From Burkholderiales bacterium (GTDB lineage Bacteria > Pseudomonadota > Gammaproteobacteria > Burkholderiales > Burkholderiaceae_E): 64,000 nt of DNA. The notes beneath the pieces were generated by a model. That model made no database searches. It was not told the origin of the DNA and worked only from the letters and a program-made list of their open reading frames with translations. The position numbers and the translations under genes were made by a program. Of the stretch, positions 18,304 through 27,210 are shown in pieces. The DNA lies in NCBI GenBank assembly GCA_026399835.1, contig JAPLQE010000015.1, forward strand, positions 1 to 64,000, read 5' to 3'. Every line of letters starts with the position of its first letter. Positions within the stretch are counted from its first letter, which is position 1.

Positions 18304-19368
18304 ATGTCCCAGAGCCCCGATCCGCGCGCCGACGCCACCGACGGCGTTCACGCCGACCCGACCGGCCCGGCCGGCGCCGCCGCCCACGCCGCCACGGGCA
18401 CGCGCCGCCGCCTGCTCGTCGCCGCGGCCGCCGCGCCGATCGCGGCGTTCGCGCCCGCCGCGCCCGCGCAGTCCCGCTGGCCCGGCGACAAGCCGATCCG
18501 CTTCGTGGTGCCCTTCCCGCCCGGCGGCAACAGCGACGTGCTGGCGCGCGTGCTGGCCGAGCGGCTGCGCGAGCACCTGAAGGCGACGATCATCGTCGAC
18601 AACCGCCCCGGCGGCACCACGCAGGTGGGCACCGAGGCGGTGGCCCGCGCCGAGCCCGACGGCTACACGATGCTGCTGGCGGCGGCCACCTCGTTCACGA
18701 TCCTGCCGAACCTGCGCAAGCTCCCCTTCGACCTGAACGCGAACTTCGAGATCGCCGGCGGCATCGCCGACTACGTCGCGATCGTCACCGCCCGCAAGGG
18801 CCTGGGCGTGAAGACGATGGCCGAGCTGGTGGAGCTCGCGAAGAAGCAGCCGGGCAAGCTCACCTGGGGCTCGGCCGGCAACGCGTCGGCCGGCCACATC
18901 TACGGCGAGCAGCTCAAGAAGCACGCCGGCATCGACATGCTGCACGTGCCCTTCAAGGGCTCGGTCGACGCGGCCAACGCGCTGGTGGGCGAGCAGATCG
19001 ACCTGATCATCGACGGCGTGGGCCTGGGCCTCGCGCGCAACGGCCGCGCGGTCGCGCTCGCCGCCTTCTTCGGCCAGCGTCACCCCGAGCTGCCCGACGT
19101 GCCCGCGATCAACGAGACGGGCCTGAAGGTCGAGCTGCCCGCGGGCGGCTGGAGCATCGCGTTCCCGAAGGGCACGCCGCAGCCGATCCTCGCGCAGATG
19201 GCGGCGGCGCTGGAGAAGTCGCTCGCCGAGCCGGACACGAAGGACAAGCTGATCCGGGCGAGCGTCGTCGCGCTGTGGACGCCGCCCGCCGAGTACCGTC
19301 GCGGGCTCGAGGGCGCGCGCAGCTACTACGCCGACCTGCTGCAGTCGATCGGCATGAAGGAAGGCTGA
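18304..19368 (+). CDS. Tripartite-tricarboxylate-type extracytoplasmic receptor (Bug protein) 1
   Basis: 354 residues. A 35-residue Asp/Ala-rich lead precedes RRRLLVAAAAAPIAAF, a twin-arginine-like signal with cleavage near AQS (about residue 58). The mature protein begins with the Bug signature WPGDKPIRFVVPFPPGGNSDVLARVLAERL, followed by NRPGGTTQVGTEAVARAEPDGYTMLL and YGEQLKKHAGIDMLHVPFKG. Such receptors bind carboxylic acids in the periplasm; most are orphans, as here, since no TctA/TctB genes are in the window. AGGAG precedes the ATG. The TGATG overlap at 19366-19370 couples it to the CoA-transferase, so its ligand is probably the acid activated by that enzyme. Confidence 0.9.
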   Translation: MSQSPDPRADATDGVHADPTGPAGAAAHAATGTRRRLLVAAAAAPIAAFAPAAPAQSRWPGDKPIRFVVPFPPGGNSDVLARVLAERLREHLKATIIVDNRPGGTTQVGTEAVARAEPDGYTMLLAAATSFTILPNLRKLPFDLNANFEIAGGIADYVAIVTARKGLGVKTMAELVELAKKQPGKLTWGSAGNASAGHIYGEQLKKHAGIDMLHVPFKGSVDAANALVGEQIDLIIDGVGLGLARNGRAVALAAFFGQRHPELPDVPAINETGLKVELPAGGWSIAFPKGTPQPILAQMAAALEKSLAEPDTKDKLIRASVVALWTPPAEYRRGLEGARSYYADLLQSIGMKEG

Positions 19369-20525
19369 TGGCGCCTGAATCCCTGCGCCCCCTCGCCGGC
19401 GTGCGCGTCGTCGAGTTCTGCCATGTCGCGGCCGGACCGTTCTGCGGGATGCTGCTCGCCGACTTCGGCGCCGAGGTGGTGAAGGTCGAGCCGCCCGACG
19501 GCGACGCGATGCGCCAGTGGCCCCCGATCACCGACGGCTTCTCCGAGAACTTCGCGTCGATCAACCGCGGCAAGCGCTCGGTCGCGCTCGACCTGAAGGA
19601 CCCGGCCGCGCGTGACGCGGCGCGCGCGCTGGTGCTCGAGGCCGACGTGCTGATCGAGAACAGCCGCCCCGGCGTGATGTCGCGCCTGGGCCTGGGCTGG
19701 GACTGGTTCGGCGCGCGCAAGCCCTCGCTCGTCTACTGCTCGATCTCGGCCTTCGGGCAGGACGGCCCGCGCGGCTCGGAGGGCGGCTTCGACCTCACGA
19801 TCCAGGCGGCCGCGGGCGTCATGAGCGTGACCGGCGAGCCCGACGGCGCACCGGTCAAGGCGGGCGTGCCGCTGGTGGACTTCGGCGCGGGGCTGTATGC
19901 GGCCTTCACCATCGCGTCGCTGCTCGCCCGGGTGCGGGCGGGGGGCGCGGGCGGGCATGTCGACGTGCCGATGTTCGCGACCACCATCGCGATGTCGGCG
20001 CTGCAGACCAGCGAGTACTTCGGCACCGGGCGCAACCCGCGCAAGCTGGGCTCGGCGCATCCGCGCAACGCACCCTACCAGGCGTTCCGCGCGTCGGACG
20101 GCTACTTCGCGATCGCCGCCGGCAACAACAAGCTCTGGCAGCAGGTCTGCGAGATCGCGGGCACGCCCGAGCTGCTGGCCGATCCGCGCTTCACCACGCC
20201 GACGCAGCGCGCCGCGCACCAGGACGCGCTGCGCGAGCTGCTCGAGGCGCGCTTCGCGCACGACACCGCCGCCGCCTGGCTCGCCCGCTTCGCGCCCGCG
20301 GGCGTGCCGAGCGCGCCGATCAACGGCTACGCCGAGGCACTCGCCGACCCGCAGGCCGCCCACCTCGGGCTGGTGCGGCCGATGACGCTGCCCAACGGTG
20401 TCGAGACCCGCAGCGTGGGCTGCCCGGTGCGGCTCGACGGGCAGGTGCTGCCGGTCGACACCCGCCCGCCCGCACTCGGCGAGCACACCGCGGCGGTGCT
20501 GGGCGCGCTCGGCGCGATGCGCTGA
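19368..20525 (+). CDS. Class III (CaiB/BaiF) CoA-transferase 1
   Basis: 385 residues with the full family pattern: LAGVRVVEFCHVAAGPFCGMLLADFGAEVVKVEPPDGDAMRQW, NRGKRSVALDLKD, ENSRPGVMSRLGLGWDW, and the catalytic aspartate D142 in EGGFDLTIQAAAGVMSVTG. These enzymes move CoA between carboxylic acids. The start codon overlaps the receptor gene's stop, and the thiol dioxygenase gene follows after 79 bases. In Variovorax, degradation of 3,3'-thiodipropionate uses a class III CoA-transferase to activate 3-sulfinopropionate, the product of mercaptopropionate dioxygenase. This gene order fits a similar step, but specificity cannot be read from the sequence. Confidence 0.9.
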   Translation: MAPESLRPLAGVRVVEFCHVAAGPFCGMLLADFGAEVVKVEPPDGDAMRQWPPITDGFSENFASINRGKRSVALDLKDPAARDAARALVLEADVLIENSRPGVMSRLGLGWDWFGARKPSLVYCSISAFGQDGPRGSEGGFDLTIQAAAGVMSVTGEPDGAPVKAGVPLVDFGAGLYAAFTIASLLARVRAGGAGGHVDVPMFATTIAMSALQTSEYFGTGRNPRKLGSAHPRNAPYQAFRASDGYFAIAAGNNKLWQQVCEIAGTPELLADPRFTTPTQRAAHQDALRELLEARFAHDTAAAWLARFAPAGVPSAPINGYAEALADPQAAHLGLVRPMTLPNGVETRSVGCPVRLDGQVLPVDTRPPALGEHTAAVLGALGAMR

Positions 20526-20604
20526 CGCCGCGCGACGCCGAGCCGCCCGAGCACCGACCCATCCCCATACCGACCTGCCGACCCCATCCGAGTCGAGGCC
20601 CCCC

Positions 20605-21258
20605 ATGACCCCCATGCCCCCCACCGACCGCCACGATCCGATCGACCCGCTGCGTCCGCTGCGCGAGTTCGTCGTCGGCATGACGCAGCTCGTCGGCCGC
20701 ACCTCCGACGAGCCCGAGCTGCTCGCCGAGGGACGCGCGCTGCTCGCCACGCTGCTCGCCGACGACCGCTGGCTGCCCGAGGCCTACTCGAAGGCGGACC
20801 CGGGCGTGTACCGCCAGTACCTGCTGCACTGCGACCCGCTGGAGCGCTTCTCGGTGGTGAGCTTCTGCTGGGGGCCGGGCGCCCGCACGCCGGTGCACGA
20901 CCACACCGTCTGGGGCCTGGTCGGCGTGCTGCGCGGCGCCGAGGCGTGCCGCGAATATGCACCCAAATACGCGCCCGAGGGCGCGGCGGTGGTCGACCTC
21001 GGCCACGAGCACGTGATGCGCGCGGGCGCGATCGAGGCGGTCTCGCCCACCATCGGCGACTGGCATGTGGTGGCCAACGCGATGCCCGACACCACCTCGG
21101 TCAGCATCCACGTCTACGGCGCCAACATCGGCGCGGTGCGCCGCCACCGGGTCGATGCGCAGTCGGGCGCGATCCTCGACTTCATCTCCGGCTACTCGCT
21201 GCCCGCGACCCCGAACCTCTGGGACCGCTCGGCCGCGGTCGCCGCCGCCGCGCGATGA
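20605..21258 (+). CDS. Thiol dioxygenase, cysteine dioxygenase fold, Gln-type (3-mercaptopropionate dioxygenase-like)
   Basis: A 217-residue cupin. The 3-His iron site is H98, H100 (PVHDH) and H154 (GDWH). The conserved Ser-His-Tyr set is S167-H169-Y171 (SIHVY). Where cysteine dioxygenases have the carboxylate-binding arginine (Y-x-R), this protein has Y69-R70-Q71, the Gln-type pattern of bacterial enzymes shown to prefer 3-mercaptopropionate. Arginines at 179-180 may replace the lost contact. The expected reaction is thiol + O2 to sulfinate. Its stop overlaps the next start (ATGA at 21255-21258), so it is coupled to the first crotonase. No clear Shine-Dalgarno precedes the ATG; the leader is pyrimidine-rich. 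Confidence 0.85.
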   Translation: MTPMPPTDRHDPIDPLRPLREFVVGMTQLVGRTSDEPELLAEGRALLATLLADDRWLPEAYSKADPGVYRQYLLHCDPLERFSVVSFCWGPGARTPVHDHTVWGLVGVLRGAEACREYAPKYAPEGAAVVDLGHEHVMRAGAIEAVSPTIGDWHVVANAMPDTTSVSIHVYGANIGAVRRHRVDAQSGAILDFISGYSLPATPNLWDRSAAVAAAAR

Positions 21259-22100
21259 GCACCGACCTGCCGGTGCCGGGCCGCGCCCTGCGTACGGATC
21301 GGACCGAGCCTGCGGTGCCCGTCGGCCCCGAGGCGACGCTGCGGATCGCCGACGGCATCGCCTGCATCGAGCTCGACCGGCCGGCGCGCGGCAACGCGCT
21401 GTCGGCGCTGATGGTGGAGACGCTGCTGGGCGCGCTGCGCGCGGCCTGCGCCGATCCGTCGGTGCACACGGTGGCCTTCGTCGCCGCGGGCCGGCACTTC
21501 TGCACCGGCTTCGACCTCAGCGGCCTCGAGGACCTCACCGAGGGCGAGCTGCTGCTGCGCTTCGTGCGGGTCGAGACGCTGCTCGACGCCGTCTGGCGCG
21601 CGCCGGTGCGCACCGTCGCGATCGCGACCGGGCGCGCCTGGGGCGCGGGCGCGGACCTCTTCGCCGCCTGCGACCTGCGGATCGCGGCCGCCGACGCGAG
21701 CTTCCGGTTCCCGGGCGCGGCCTTCGGCATCGTGCTGGGCACGCGCCGCCTGGCCGAGCGCATCGGCACCGAGCGCGCGCGCCAGTGGGTCACCACCGGC
21801 GCGACGCTCGATGCCGACGCCGCGGCATCGGCCGGACTGGCCAGCCGGGTCGCGGCGCCCGCCGACGACGGCACGCCCGCCGATGCCTGGCGCGAAGCGC
21901 TGGCCGACGGCCCCTCGGTGGACCGCGAGACGCTGGCGGCGATTCGCGCGGCGAGCCGCCCGGCAGGCGGCCCCGGGGGCGATGCGCTCGCCGACGCCGA
22001 CCTCGCCGCGCTGGTCCGCTCGGCGGCCCGCCCGGGCCTCAAGGCGAGGATCCTCGCGTACCGCGAGCGCACCCGCCCGCCGCCCCGACCCGGCGGCTGA
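21255..22100 (+). CDS. Enoyl-CoA hydratase/isomerase family protein 1
   Basis: 281 residues, crotonase fold: IACIELDRPARGNALSALMVETLLGAL, then the oxyanion-hole segments VAAGRHFCTGFDLSGLEDL and ATGRAWGAGADLFAACDLRIAAADASFRFPGAAFGIVLGTRRLAERIG. Neither usual catalytic glutamate of enoyl-CoA hydratase is apparent (GAGAD and FRFPGA at those places), so the chemistry probably differs from simple hydration. The C-terminus is Pro/Arg-rich. The ATGA overlap with the dioxygenase gene implies a linked role, perhaps on the CoA ester of the oxidised thiol acid. Confidence 0.85.
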   Translation: MSTDLPVPGRALRTDRTEPAVPVGPEATLRIADGIACIELDRPARGNALSALMVETLLGALRAACADPSVHTVAFVAAGRHFCTGFDLSGLEDLTEGELLLRFVRVETLLDAVWRAPVRTVAIATGRAWGAGADLFAACDLRIAAADASFRFPGAAFGIVLGTRRLAERIGTERARQWVTTGATLDADAAASAGLASRVAAPADDGTPADAWREALADGPSVDRETLAAIRAASRPAGGPGGDALADADLAALVRSAARPGLKARILAYRERTRPPPRPGG

Positions 22101-22121
22101 GCCGACGGCTCGGCACGGCGC

Positions 22122-22143
22122 ATCACGATCACGATCACGATCA
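22122..22143 (+). repeat. Hexanucleotide tandem repeat (ATCACG)
   Basis: ATCACG is repeated 3.7 times, followed by a degenerate AACACG/AACGAC continuation up to the GGGAG ribosome binding site of the next gene. Slippage here would alter only leader length, not a coding frame. Confidence 0.6.
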
Positions 22144-22183
22144 ACACGATCAGAACGACAACGACGACAGGGAGCAGCGCAGC

Positions 22184-22927
22184 ATGGAGATGGTCAAGGT
22201 CACCCACAACGCCGACGGCACGACGCTGATCGCGATCGACCGCCCGAAGCGCAAGAACGCGATCTGCGCGGTCACCGCGATCGAGCTGCAGGAGGCCTTC
22301 GCCGAGTTCGACCGGATGGACTCGCAGCGCGTGGCGGTCATCACCGGCACCGGCGACGACGCCTTCTCCTCGGGGGCCGACGTCTCGAACATCCCCGAGC
22401 TCTGGCGCTGCATCCCGACGGTGGGCATCACCACCGAGAAGCCGGTGATCGCCGCGATCGGCGGCTGGTGCGTGGGCGGGGCGCTGGTGCTGGCGATGAT
22501 GTGCGACCTGCTGGTGGCCGCCGACAACGCGAAGTTCTCCTACCCCGAGGCCAAGCTCGGATTCACCGGCGGCCTGATCTCGGCGCTGCCCTCGCGCATC
22601 CCGCACAAGATCGCGATGGAGCTGATCATGCTGTGCAACACCATCGACGCGAAGCGCGCCTACGAGGTGGGCTTCGCCAACCGCGTGGTGCCGACCGGCA
22701 CGCAGGTCGAGGCGGCGATGGAGATGGCGCGCGAGATCGCGACCTTCGCACCGCTGGTGCTCAAGACGATCAAGCGCTTCGTCGTCGAAGGCGTGATGCC
22801 GCAGGGCCCGTCCGAGCGGATGGCCAAGGCCGCGCGCGACCTGGCCGCCGTGCGCGAGAGCGACGACGGCCGCGAAGGCCAGCGCGCCTTCCTCGAGAAG
22901 CGCGCGCCGAAGTGGACCGGTCATTGA
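22184..22927 (+). CDS. Enoyl-CoA hydratase/isomerase family protein 2
   Basis: 247 residues of crotonase fold: TTLIAIDRPKRKNAICAVTAIELQEAF, the oxyanion-hole motif DAFSSGADVSNI, and GGWCVGGALVLAMMCDLLVAADNAKFSYPEAKLGFTGGLISALPSRI. The glutamate of the YPEAK motif is in the place of the second catalytic Glu of enoyl-CoA hydratases. The first (normally GGGCE) is replaced by GGALV. GGGAG lies 11 bases before the ATG. It belongs to the same rightward run as the receptor, CoA-transferase and dioxygenase genes and may hydrate or cleave the CoA intermediate. Confidence 0.88.
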   Translation: MEMVKVTHNADGTTLIAIDRPKRKNAICAVTAIELQEAFAEFDRMDSQRVAVITGTGDDAFSSGADVSNIPELWRCIPTVGITTEKPVIAAIGGWCVGGALVLAMMCDLLVAADNAKFSYPEAKLGFTGGLISALPSRIPHKIAMELIMLCNTIDAKRAYEVGFANRVVPTGTQVEAAMEMAREIATFAPLVLKTIKRFVVEGVMPQGPSERMAKAARDLAAVRESDDGREGQRAFLEKRAPKWTGH

Positions 22928-22943
22928 GCGAGGACACCCTGTC

Positions 22944-23969
22944 ATGAGCCACGATCCGACCCGCCGCTCGCTGCTGGCCGCTGCCGCCGCCGCATCGACC
23001 TCGGCCACGCTGTCTTCGGTCGGCGCCGCTGCCGGCCTCGCCTCGCTCGCCGCCGTCGCCCCCGCCGCCCGCGCCCAGGCCCGCTGGCCCGAGCGCCCGC
23101 TGAAGCTGATCGTCCCCTATCCGCCCGGCGGCAACGCCGACGCGATCGGCCGCTGGGCCGCCGAACGGCTGTCCACGGGTCTCGGCCAGCAGGTGGTCGT
23201 CGAGAACCGCGCCGGCGCCGGTGCCTCGATCGGCGCGCAGGCCGCAGCCCGCTCGGCCCCCGACGGCTACACGCTGCTGCTCGCGCCCACCGCGGTGATG
23301 TCGATCACCCAGCACCTGCGGAAGGTCCCCTACGATCCGGACGCCGACTTCGCGCCGATCTGCTGCATCTCGAACAGCTACGGCCTGGTGGCCGCGCGAC
23401 GCGACCTGCCGGCCTCGACCTTCGCCGAGTTCATCCCGATCGCCAAGGCCGCACCCGGCAAGTTCACCTTCGGCTCGGTCGGCCTGGGCACCGCCACGCA
23501 CCTGACCGGCGAGATCGCGGCACTTCGCGGCGGCATCAAGCTGCTGCACGTGCCGTACAAGGGCTCGGCCGAGTCGCTGACGGATCTCGTGGCCGGCCGC
23601 ATCGACCTGATCTTCGATCCGGTCGCGCTGCAGCAGGTCAAGGCCGGGACTGTGAAGGCGCTGGCCGCCACCTCGTCGGTGCGCCATCCCGAGCTGCCCG
23701 ACGTGCCCACCCTCAAGGAACAGGGCATCGAGATGCCGGACAGCGGCTGGTTCGGACTGTTCGCGCCGAAGGGCACGCCCGCCGATGCGATCGCGCGGAT
23801 GGCCGGCGAGATCGAACGCGCGCTCGCCGCACCCGGCACCCGCGAGACGCTGGTGAAGTTCGGCCAGCACCCCCAGTACATCGCCCCCGAGGCGTTCGCC
23901 GCGCGCGTCAAGGCCGACAGCGCGATGTTCCGCGACCTGATCGCCCAGGCCGGCATCAAGCTCGACTGA
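22944..23969 (+). CDS. Tripartite-tricarboxylate-type extracytoplasmic receptor (Bug protein) 2
   Basis: 341 residues. [14 protein letters not shown] gives a twin-arginine-like signal with cleavage near ARA-Q (about residue 47). The mature sequence opens WPERPLKLIVPYPPGGNADAIGRWAAERL, followed by NRAGAGASIGAQAAARSAPDGYTLLL and LLHVPYKGSAESLTDLVAGRIDL, all Bug signatures. It starts 17 bases after the crotonase stop with GAGGAC upstream. It is only moderately similar to the receptor at 18304, so it probably has a different ligand. No membrane subunits are present. Confidence 0.9.
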   Translation: MSHDPTRRSLLAAAAAASTSATLSSVGAAAGLASLAAVAPAARAQARWPERPLKLIVPYPPGGNADAIGRWAAERLSTGLGQQVVVENRAGAGASIGAQAAARSAPDGYTLLLAPTAVMSITQHLRKVPYDPDADFAPICCISNSYGLVAARRDLPASTFAEFIPIAKAAPGKFTFGSVGLGTATHLTGEIAALRGGIKLLHVPYKGSAESLTDLVAGRIDLIFDPVALQQVKAGTVKALAATSSVRHPELPDVPTLKEQGIEMPDSGWFGLFAPKGTPADAIARMAGEIERALAAPGTRETLVKFGQHPQYIAPEAFAARVKADSAMFRDLIAQAGIKLD

Positions 23970-23989
23970 CGGGCACCGAGGAGACGACC

Positions 23990-24775
23990 TTGAACGACCG
24001 ATCCCCAGCGATCCACGTGCAGCGCTCCGTGCGCGAGCGCGTCGGCGAGGCCGAGTGGCAGGCGCGCGTCGACCTCGCCGCCTGCTACCGGCTGGTGGCC
24101 GACCTGGGCCTCACCGAGATGATCGCCAACCACATCTCGGTGCGCGTGCCCGGCCACGACGACCAGTTCCTGCTGAATCCGTACGGCCTGCTCTACGAGC
24201 AGATGACCGCGTCCAGCATGATCAAGGTCGACCACAACGGCCGCGTGCTGCTCGACGAGACCGGCCTGGGCGTGAACCGAGCCGGCTGGGTGATCCACGA
24301 CTGCGTGCACCGCGCACGGCCCGACGTGCATGCGATCGCGCACACGCATTCGCTCGCCGGCATGGCGGTGTCCGCGATGACCTGCGGGCTGCTGCCGCTC
24401 GCGCAGAGCTCGATGCGCTTCGTCGACGTCGCTTACCACGACTACGAGGGGCTGGCGCTGCGCACCGAGGAGCAGGCGCGCCTGGTCGCCTCGCTCGGCG
24501 AGCGCGAGGTGATGATCCTGCGCAACCACGGGCTGCTCGCCTGCGCGTCGTCGATCCCGCAGGTCTTCAACAACCTGTGGCGGCTCGAGCGGGCCTGCGA
24601 GCTGCAGGTCATGGCGCTGTCGTGCAACACCGAGCTGCGCATGCCCGAGCCCGAGGCGGTGCGCTACACCAACGAGCAGTTCCGCGCCGGCATCCAGAAG
24701 ATGCCGCTCGGCATGCGCGAGTGGCCGGCGCTGCTGCGCAAGCTCGACCGCATGGACCCGTCGTTCCGCGACTGA
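23990..24775 (+). CDS. Class II aldolase/adducin-family protein
   Basis: 261 residues. The start is a TTG at 23990 with GAGGAG 7 bases upstream. The fold pattern is WQARVDLAACYRLVADLGLTEMIANHISVRVPG, the metal-binding AIAHTHSLAGMAV, and the distal histidine in MILRNHGLLACAS. Members include fuculose-phosphate aldolase, ribulose-phosphate epimerase and many decarboxylase- or hydrolase-like proteins of unknown activity. In catabolic clusters of this kind they often accompany Bug receptors. It lies 20 bases after the receptor and 56 before the second CoA-transferase. Substrate not assignable. Confidence 0.85.
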   Translation: MNDRSPAIHVQRSVRERVGEAEWQARVDLAACYRLVADLGLTEMIANHISVRVPGHDDQFLLNPYGLLYEQMTASSMIKVDHNGRVLLDETGLGVNRAGWVIHDCVHRARPDVHAIAHTHSLAGMAVSAMTCGLLPLAQSSMRFVDVAYHDYEGLALRTEEQARLVASLGEREVMILRNHGLLACASSIPQVFNNLWRLERACELQVMALSCNTELRMPEPEAVRYTNEQFRAGIQKMPLGMREWPALLRKLDRMDPSFRD

Positions 24776-24831
24776 CGCCCGACACCTTCCCACGGGCCGC
24801 CCCGCGCGGCCCCACCCGAGACCCCCGCCCC

Positions 24832-26031
24832 ATGACCGATCCGAAAGCCTTCGCCGGCATCCGCGTGCTCGACTTCACCCACGTGCTCGCGGGCCCGTAC
24901 GCCACCTCGCAGATCGCGATGCAGGGCGCCGACGTCATCAAGATCGAGCCGCGCACCGGCGACGGCATGCGGCTGACCCCGGTCTCGCGCGAGTGGTCCG
25001 AGCGCGGCCTGGGCCCGGCCTGGATGGCGGTCAACGCGAACAAGCGCAGCCTCACGCTCGACCTCGCGAAGGACGAGGCCAAGCGCATCGTGCATCGGCT
25101 CGCCGAAGGCGCGGACGTCGTCGTCTCCAACTTCCGCCCGGGCGTGATGGACAAGCTCGGCATCGGCTGGGAGGCGCTGTCGGCGATCAACCCGAAGCTG
25201 ATCTACGTCGAGATGTCGGGCTTCGGCTCGACCGGCCCGGAGCGCCGCACCGCGAGCTTCGACGGCAAGATCCAGGCGATGTCGGGGCTGATGACGCTGA
25301 CCGGCGAGACGGTGAACGGTCCGATGCGCGCCGGCTTCGCCGCGGCCGACGTCGCCACCGGCATCACCGGCGCGTTCGCGATCGCCACCGCCCTCTTCCA
25401 GCGTACCCACACCGGTCGCGGCCAGTTCGTCGACGTCGCGATGCTCGACTCGATGATGGGCTTCCTCAACGGCCAGATCGCCGAGTGGCTGAACACCGGG
25501 TACAGGCATCCGCAGTACGGCAACCGCTCGGTGAGCATGAAGCCCACCGCCGACCGCTTCCGCTGCGGCGAGGGCTTCATCGTGCTCGCGGTGCTGACCG
25601 AGCCGCAGTTCCAGCGCCTGCTGACCACGCTCGGCCGTGCCGATGCGCTCGCCGACCCGCGCTTCGCCGACTGGTTCACGCGGATGGAGCACGACGTCGC
25701 GCTGCGCGAGGTGATCGAGGGCGCGTTCGCCGACGGCACGCCCGAGCAGTGGGTGGCGCGCCTGACCGAGGCCGACGTGCCGTGCGCGCGCGTCACCTCG
25801 CTGCCCGAGATCGTCACCCATCCGCAGCTCGCGCACCGCGGCTACCTGCAGCAGGCCGAGACGCCCTACGGGCCGGTCACGCTCGCCGGGCCGGCGTTCC
25901 GCTTCCAGCACGGCAACGGGGGGATCGACCGGCCGCTGGCCACGCTCGGCATGCACACCGAGGAAGTGCTGACCGAGCTCGGCTACGATGCGGCGGCGAT
26001 CACGGCGCTGCGCGAGGCCGAGGTGATCTGA
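24832..26031 (+). CDS. Class III (CaiB/BaiF) CoA-transferase 2
   Basis: 399 residues: [75 protein letters not shown], and the catalytic aspartate D144 in [18 protein letters not shown]. It is the second such enzyme in the cluster and clearly distinct from the one at 19368, which suggests two different acids or an upper and a lower step. A decayed aldehyde dehydrogenase gene follows after 70 bases. Confidence 0.9.
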   Translation: MTDPKAFAGIRVLDFTHVLAGPYATSQIAMQGADVIKIEPRTGDGMRLTPVSREWSERGLGPAWMAVNANKRSLTLDLAKDEAKRIVHRLAEGADVVVSNFRPGVMDKLGIGWEALSAINPKLIYVEMSGFGSTGPERRTASFDGKIQAMSGLMTLTGETVNGPMRAGFAAADVATGITGAFAIATALFQRTHTGRGQFVDVAMLDSMMGFLNGQIAEWLNTGYRHPQYGNRSVSMKPTADRFRCGEGFIVLAVLTEPQFQRLLTTLGRADALADPRFADWFTRMEHDVALREVIEGAFADGTPEQWVARLTEADVPCARVTSLPEIVTHPQLAHRGYLQQAETPYGPVTLAGPAFRFQHGNGGIDRPLATLGMHTEEVLTELGYDAAAITALREAEVI

Positions 26032-26101
26032 GCGGAGCGCACCGGCGTGCGCGGCGCACAATGACGAGACGCGGGCCGACCACGGCCCCGCAGGAGACAC
26101 C

Positions 26102-27164
26102 GTGAGCCCCCCGTACGAAGACCTGTCCCTCTACATCGACGGCGAGTTCGTCCGCGGCGGCGGCCGCCGCGAGCAGGACGTGTTCGACCCGGCCACGGGC
26201 GGGCTGATCGGCCGCCTGCCGCATGCCACGCCCGCCGACCTCGACCGTGCGCTGGCCGCCGCGCAGCGCGCCTTCGAGACCTGGAAGACGGTGTCGCCGC
26301 TCGAGCGCAGCCGCATCCTGCGGCGCGTCGGCGAGCTCACCCGCGAGCGCACCCAGGCCATCGCGCGCAACATCACGCTCGACCAGGGCAAGCCGCTCGC
26401 CGAGGCGGTGAGCGAGCTCACGCGCTGCGCCGACCACTGCGACTGGCATGCCGAGGAATGCCGGCGCATCTACGGCCGCGTGATCCCGGCGCGCCTGCCG
26501 AACGTGCGCCAGTTCGTGCTGCGCGAGCCGATCGGCGTGTGCGCCGCCTTCACGCCGTGGAACTTCCCGTACAACCAGGCGATCCGCAAGATCGCCGCGG
26601 CGATCGGCGCCGGCTGCACCATCGTGCTTAAGGGCCCCGAGGACACGCCGAGCGCGGTCGTCGCGATCGCGCGCATGTTCCACGACGCGGGCCTGCCGCC
26701 GGGCGTGCTCAACGTCGTGTGGGGCGTGCCCGCCGAGGTCTCGAAGCACCTGATCGAGTCGCCGATCGTGCGCAAGGTGTCGTTCACCGGCTCGGCCCGC
26801 TCGCGCACGAGCGCCGGCTGCCTGCCATGGCCGAGATGGTCGAGGACGCGACCGGGCGCGGTGCGCGCATCGAGACGGGCGGCGCCCGGATCGGAGACCG
26901 GGGCTACTTCTGGGCACCGACCGTGCTCACCAACCGAACGCGCTGCCCTACGGCCTGTCCTCGTATGCGTTCACGAATTCGTCGAAGCACGCGCTGAAGA
27001 TCCAGAACGGCATCCAGGCGGGCCTGGTGAACATCAACCACTTCGGCCAGGGGCTGCCCGAGACGCCGTTCGGCGGCATCAAGGACAGCGGCATCGGCAG
27101 CGAGGGCGGCACCGAGACCTTCGACGGCTACCTGGTGACGAAGTTCGTCACCCAGATGGACTGA
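26102..27164 (+). pseudogene. NAD-dependent aldehyde dehydrogenase (succinate-semialdehyde-like) with two internal deletions
   Basis: From a GTG at 26102 (AGGAG upstream) about 235 residues are normal aldehyde dehydrogenase sequence, through [16 protein letters not shown] to KVSFTGS. At about 26800 the sequence jumps, out of frame, to [30 protein letters not shown]…FWAPTVLT. At about 26930 it jumps again to [37 protein letters not shown]…, ending KFVTQMD at 27164. The first gap removes both catalytic residues (the glutamate of ELGG and the nucleophilic cysteine). The second removes the EEPFGP segment. About 150 of 480 residues are lost, so the gene is dead as read. Confidence 0.9.
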
Positions 27165-27210
27165 ACCGATGCGCGCGCGGACCGCGCCGCATGCCGCCTC
27201 TGCCGACGTG

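Noticed and set aside
16425-19367. Very long open frame on the plus strand running through the sulfoxide reductase, iclR and first receptor genes into the CoA-transferase
   Set aside because: Only the part from 19368 is protein-like. The rest is Arg/Ala/Gly-rich low-complexity sequence opposite or out of frame with well-supported genes, as expected at about 70 percent GC.
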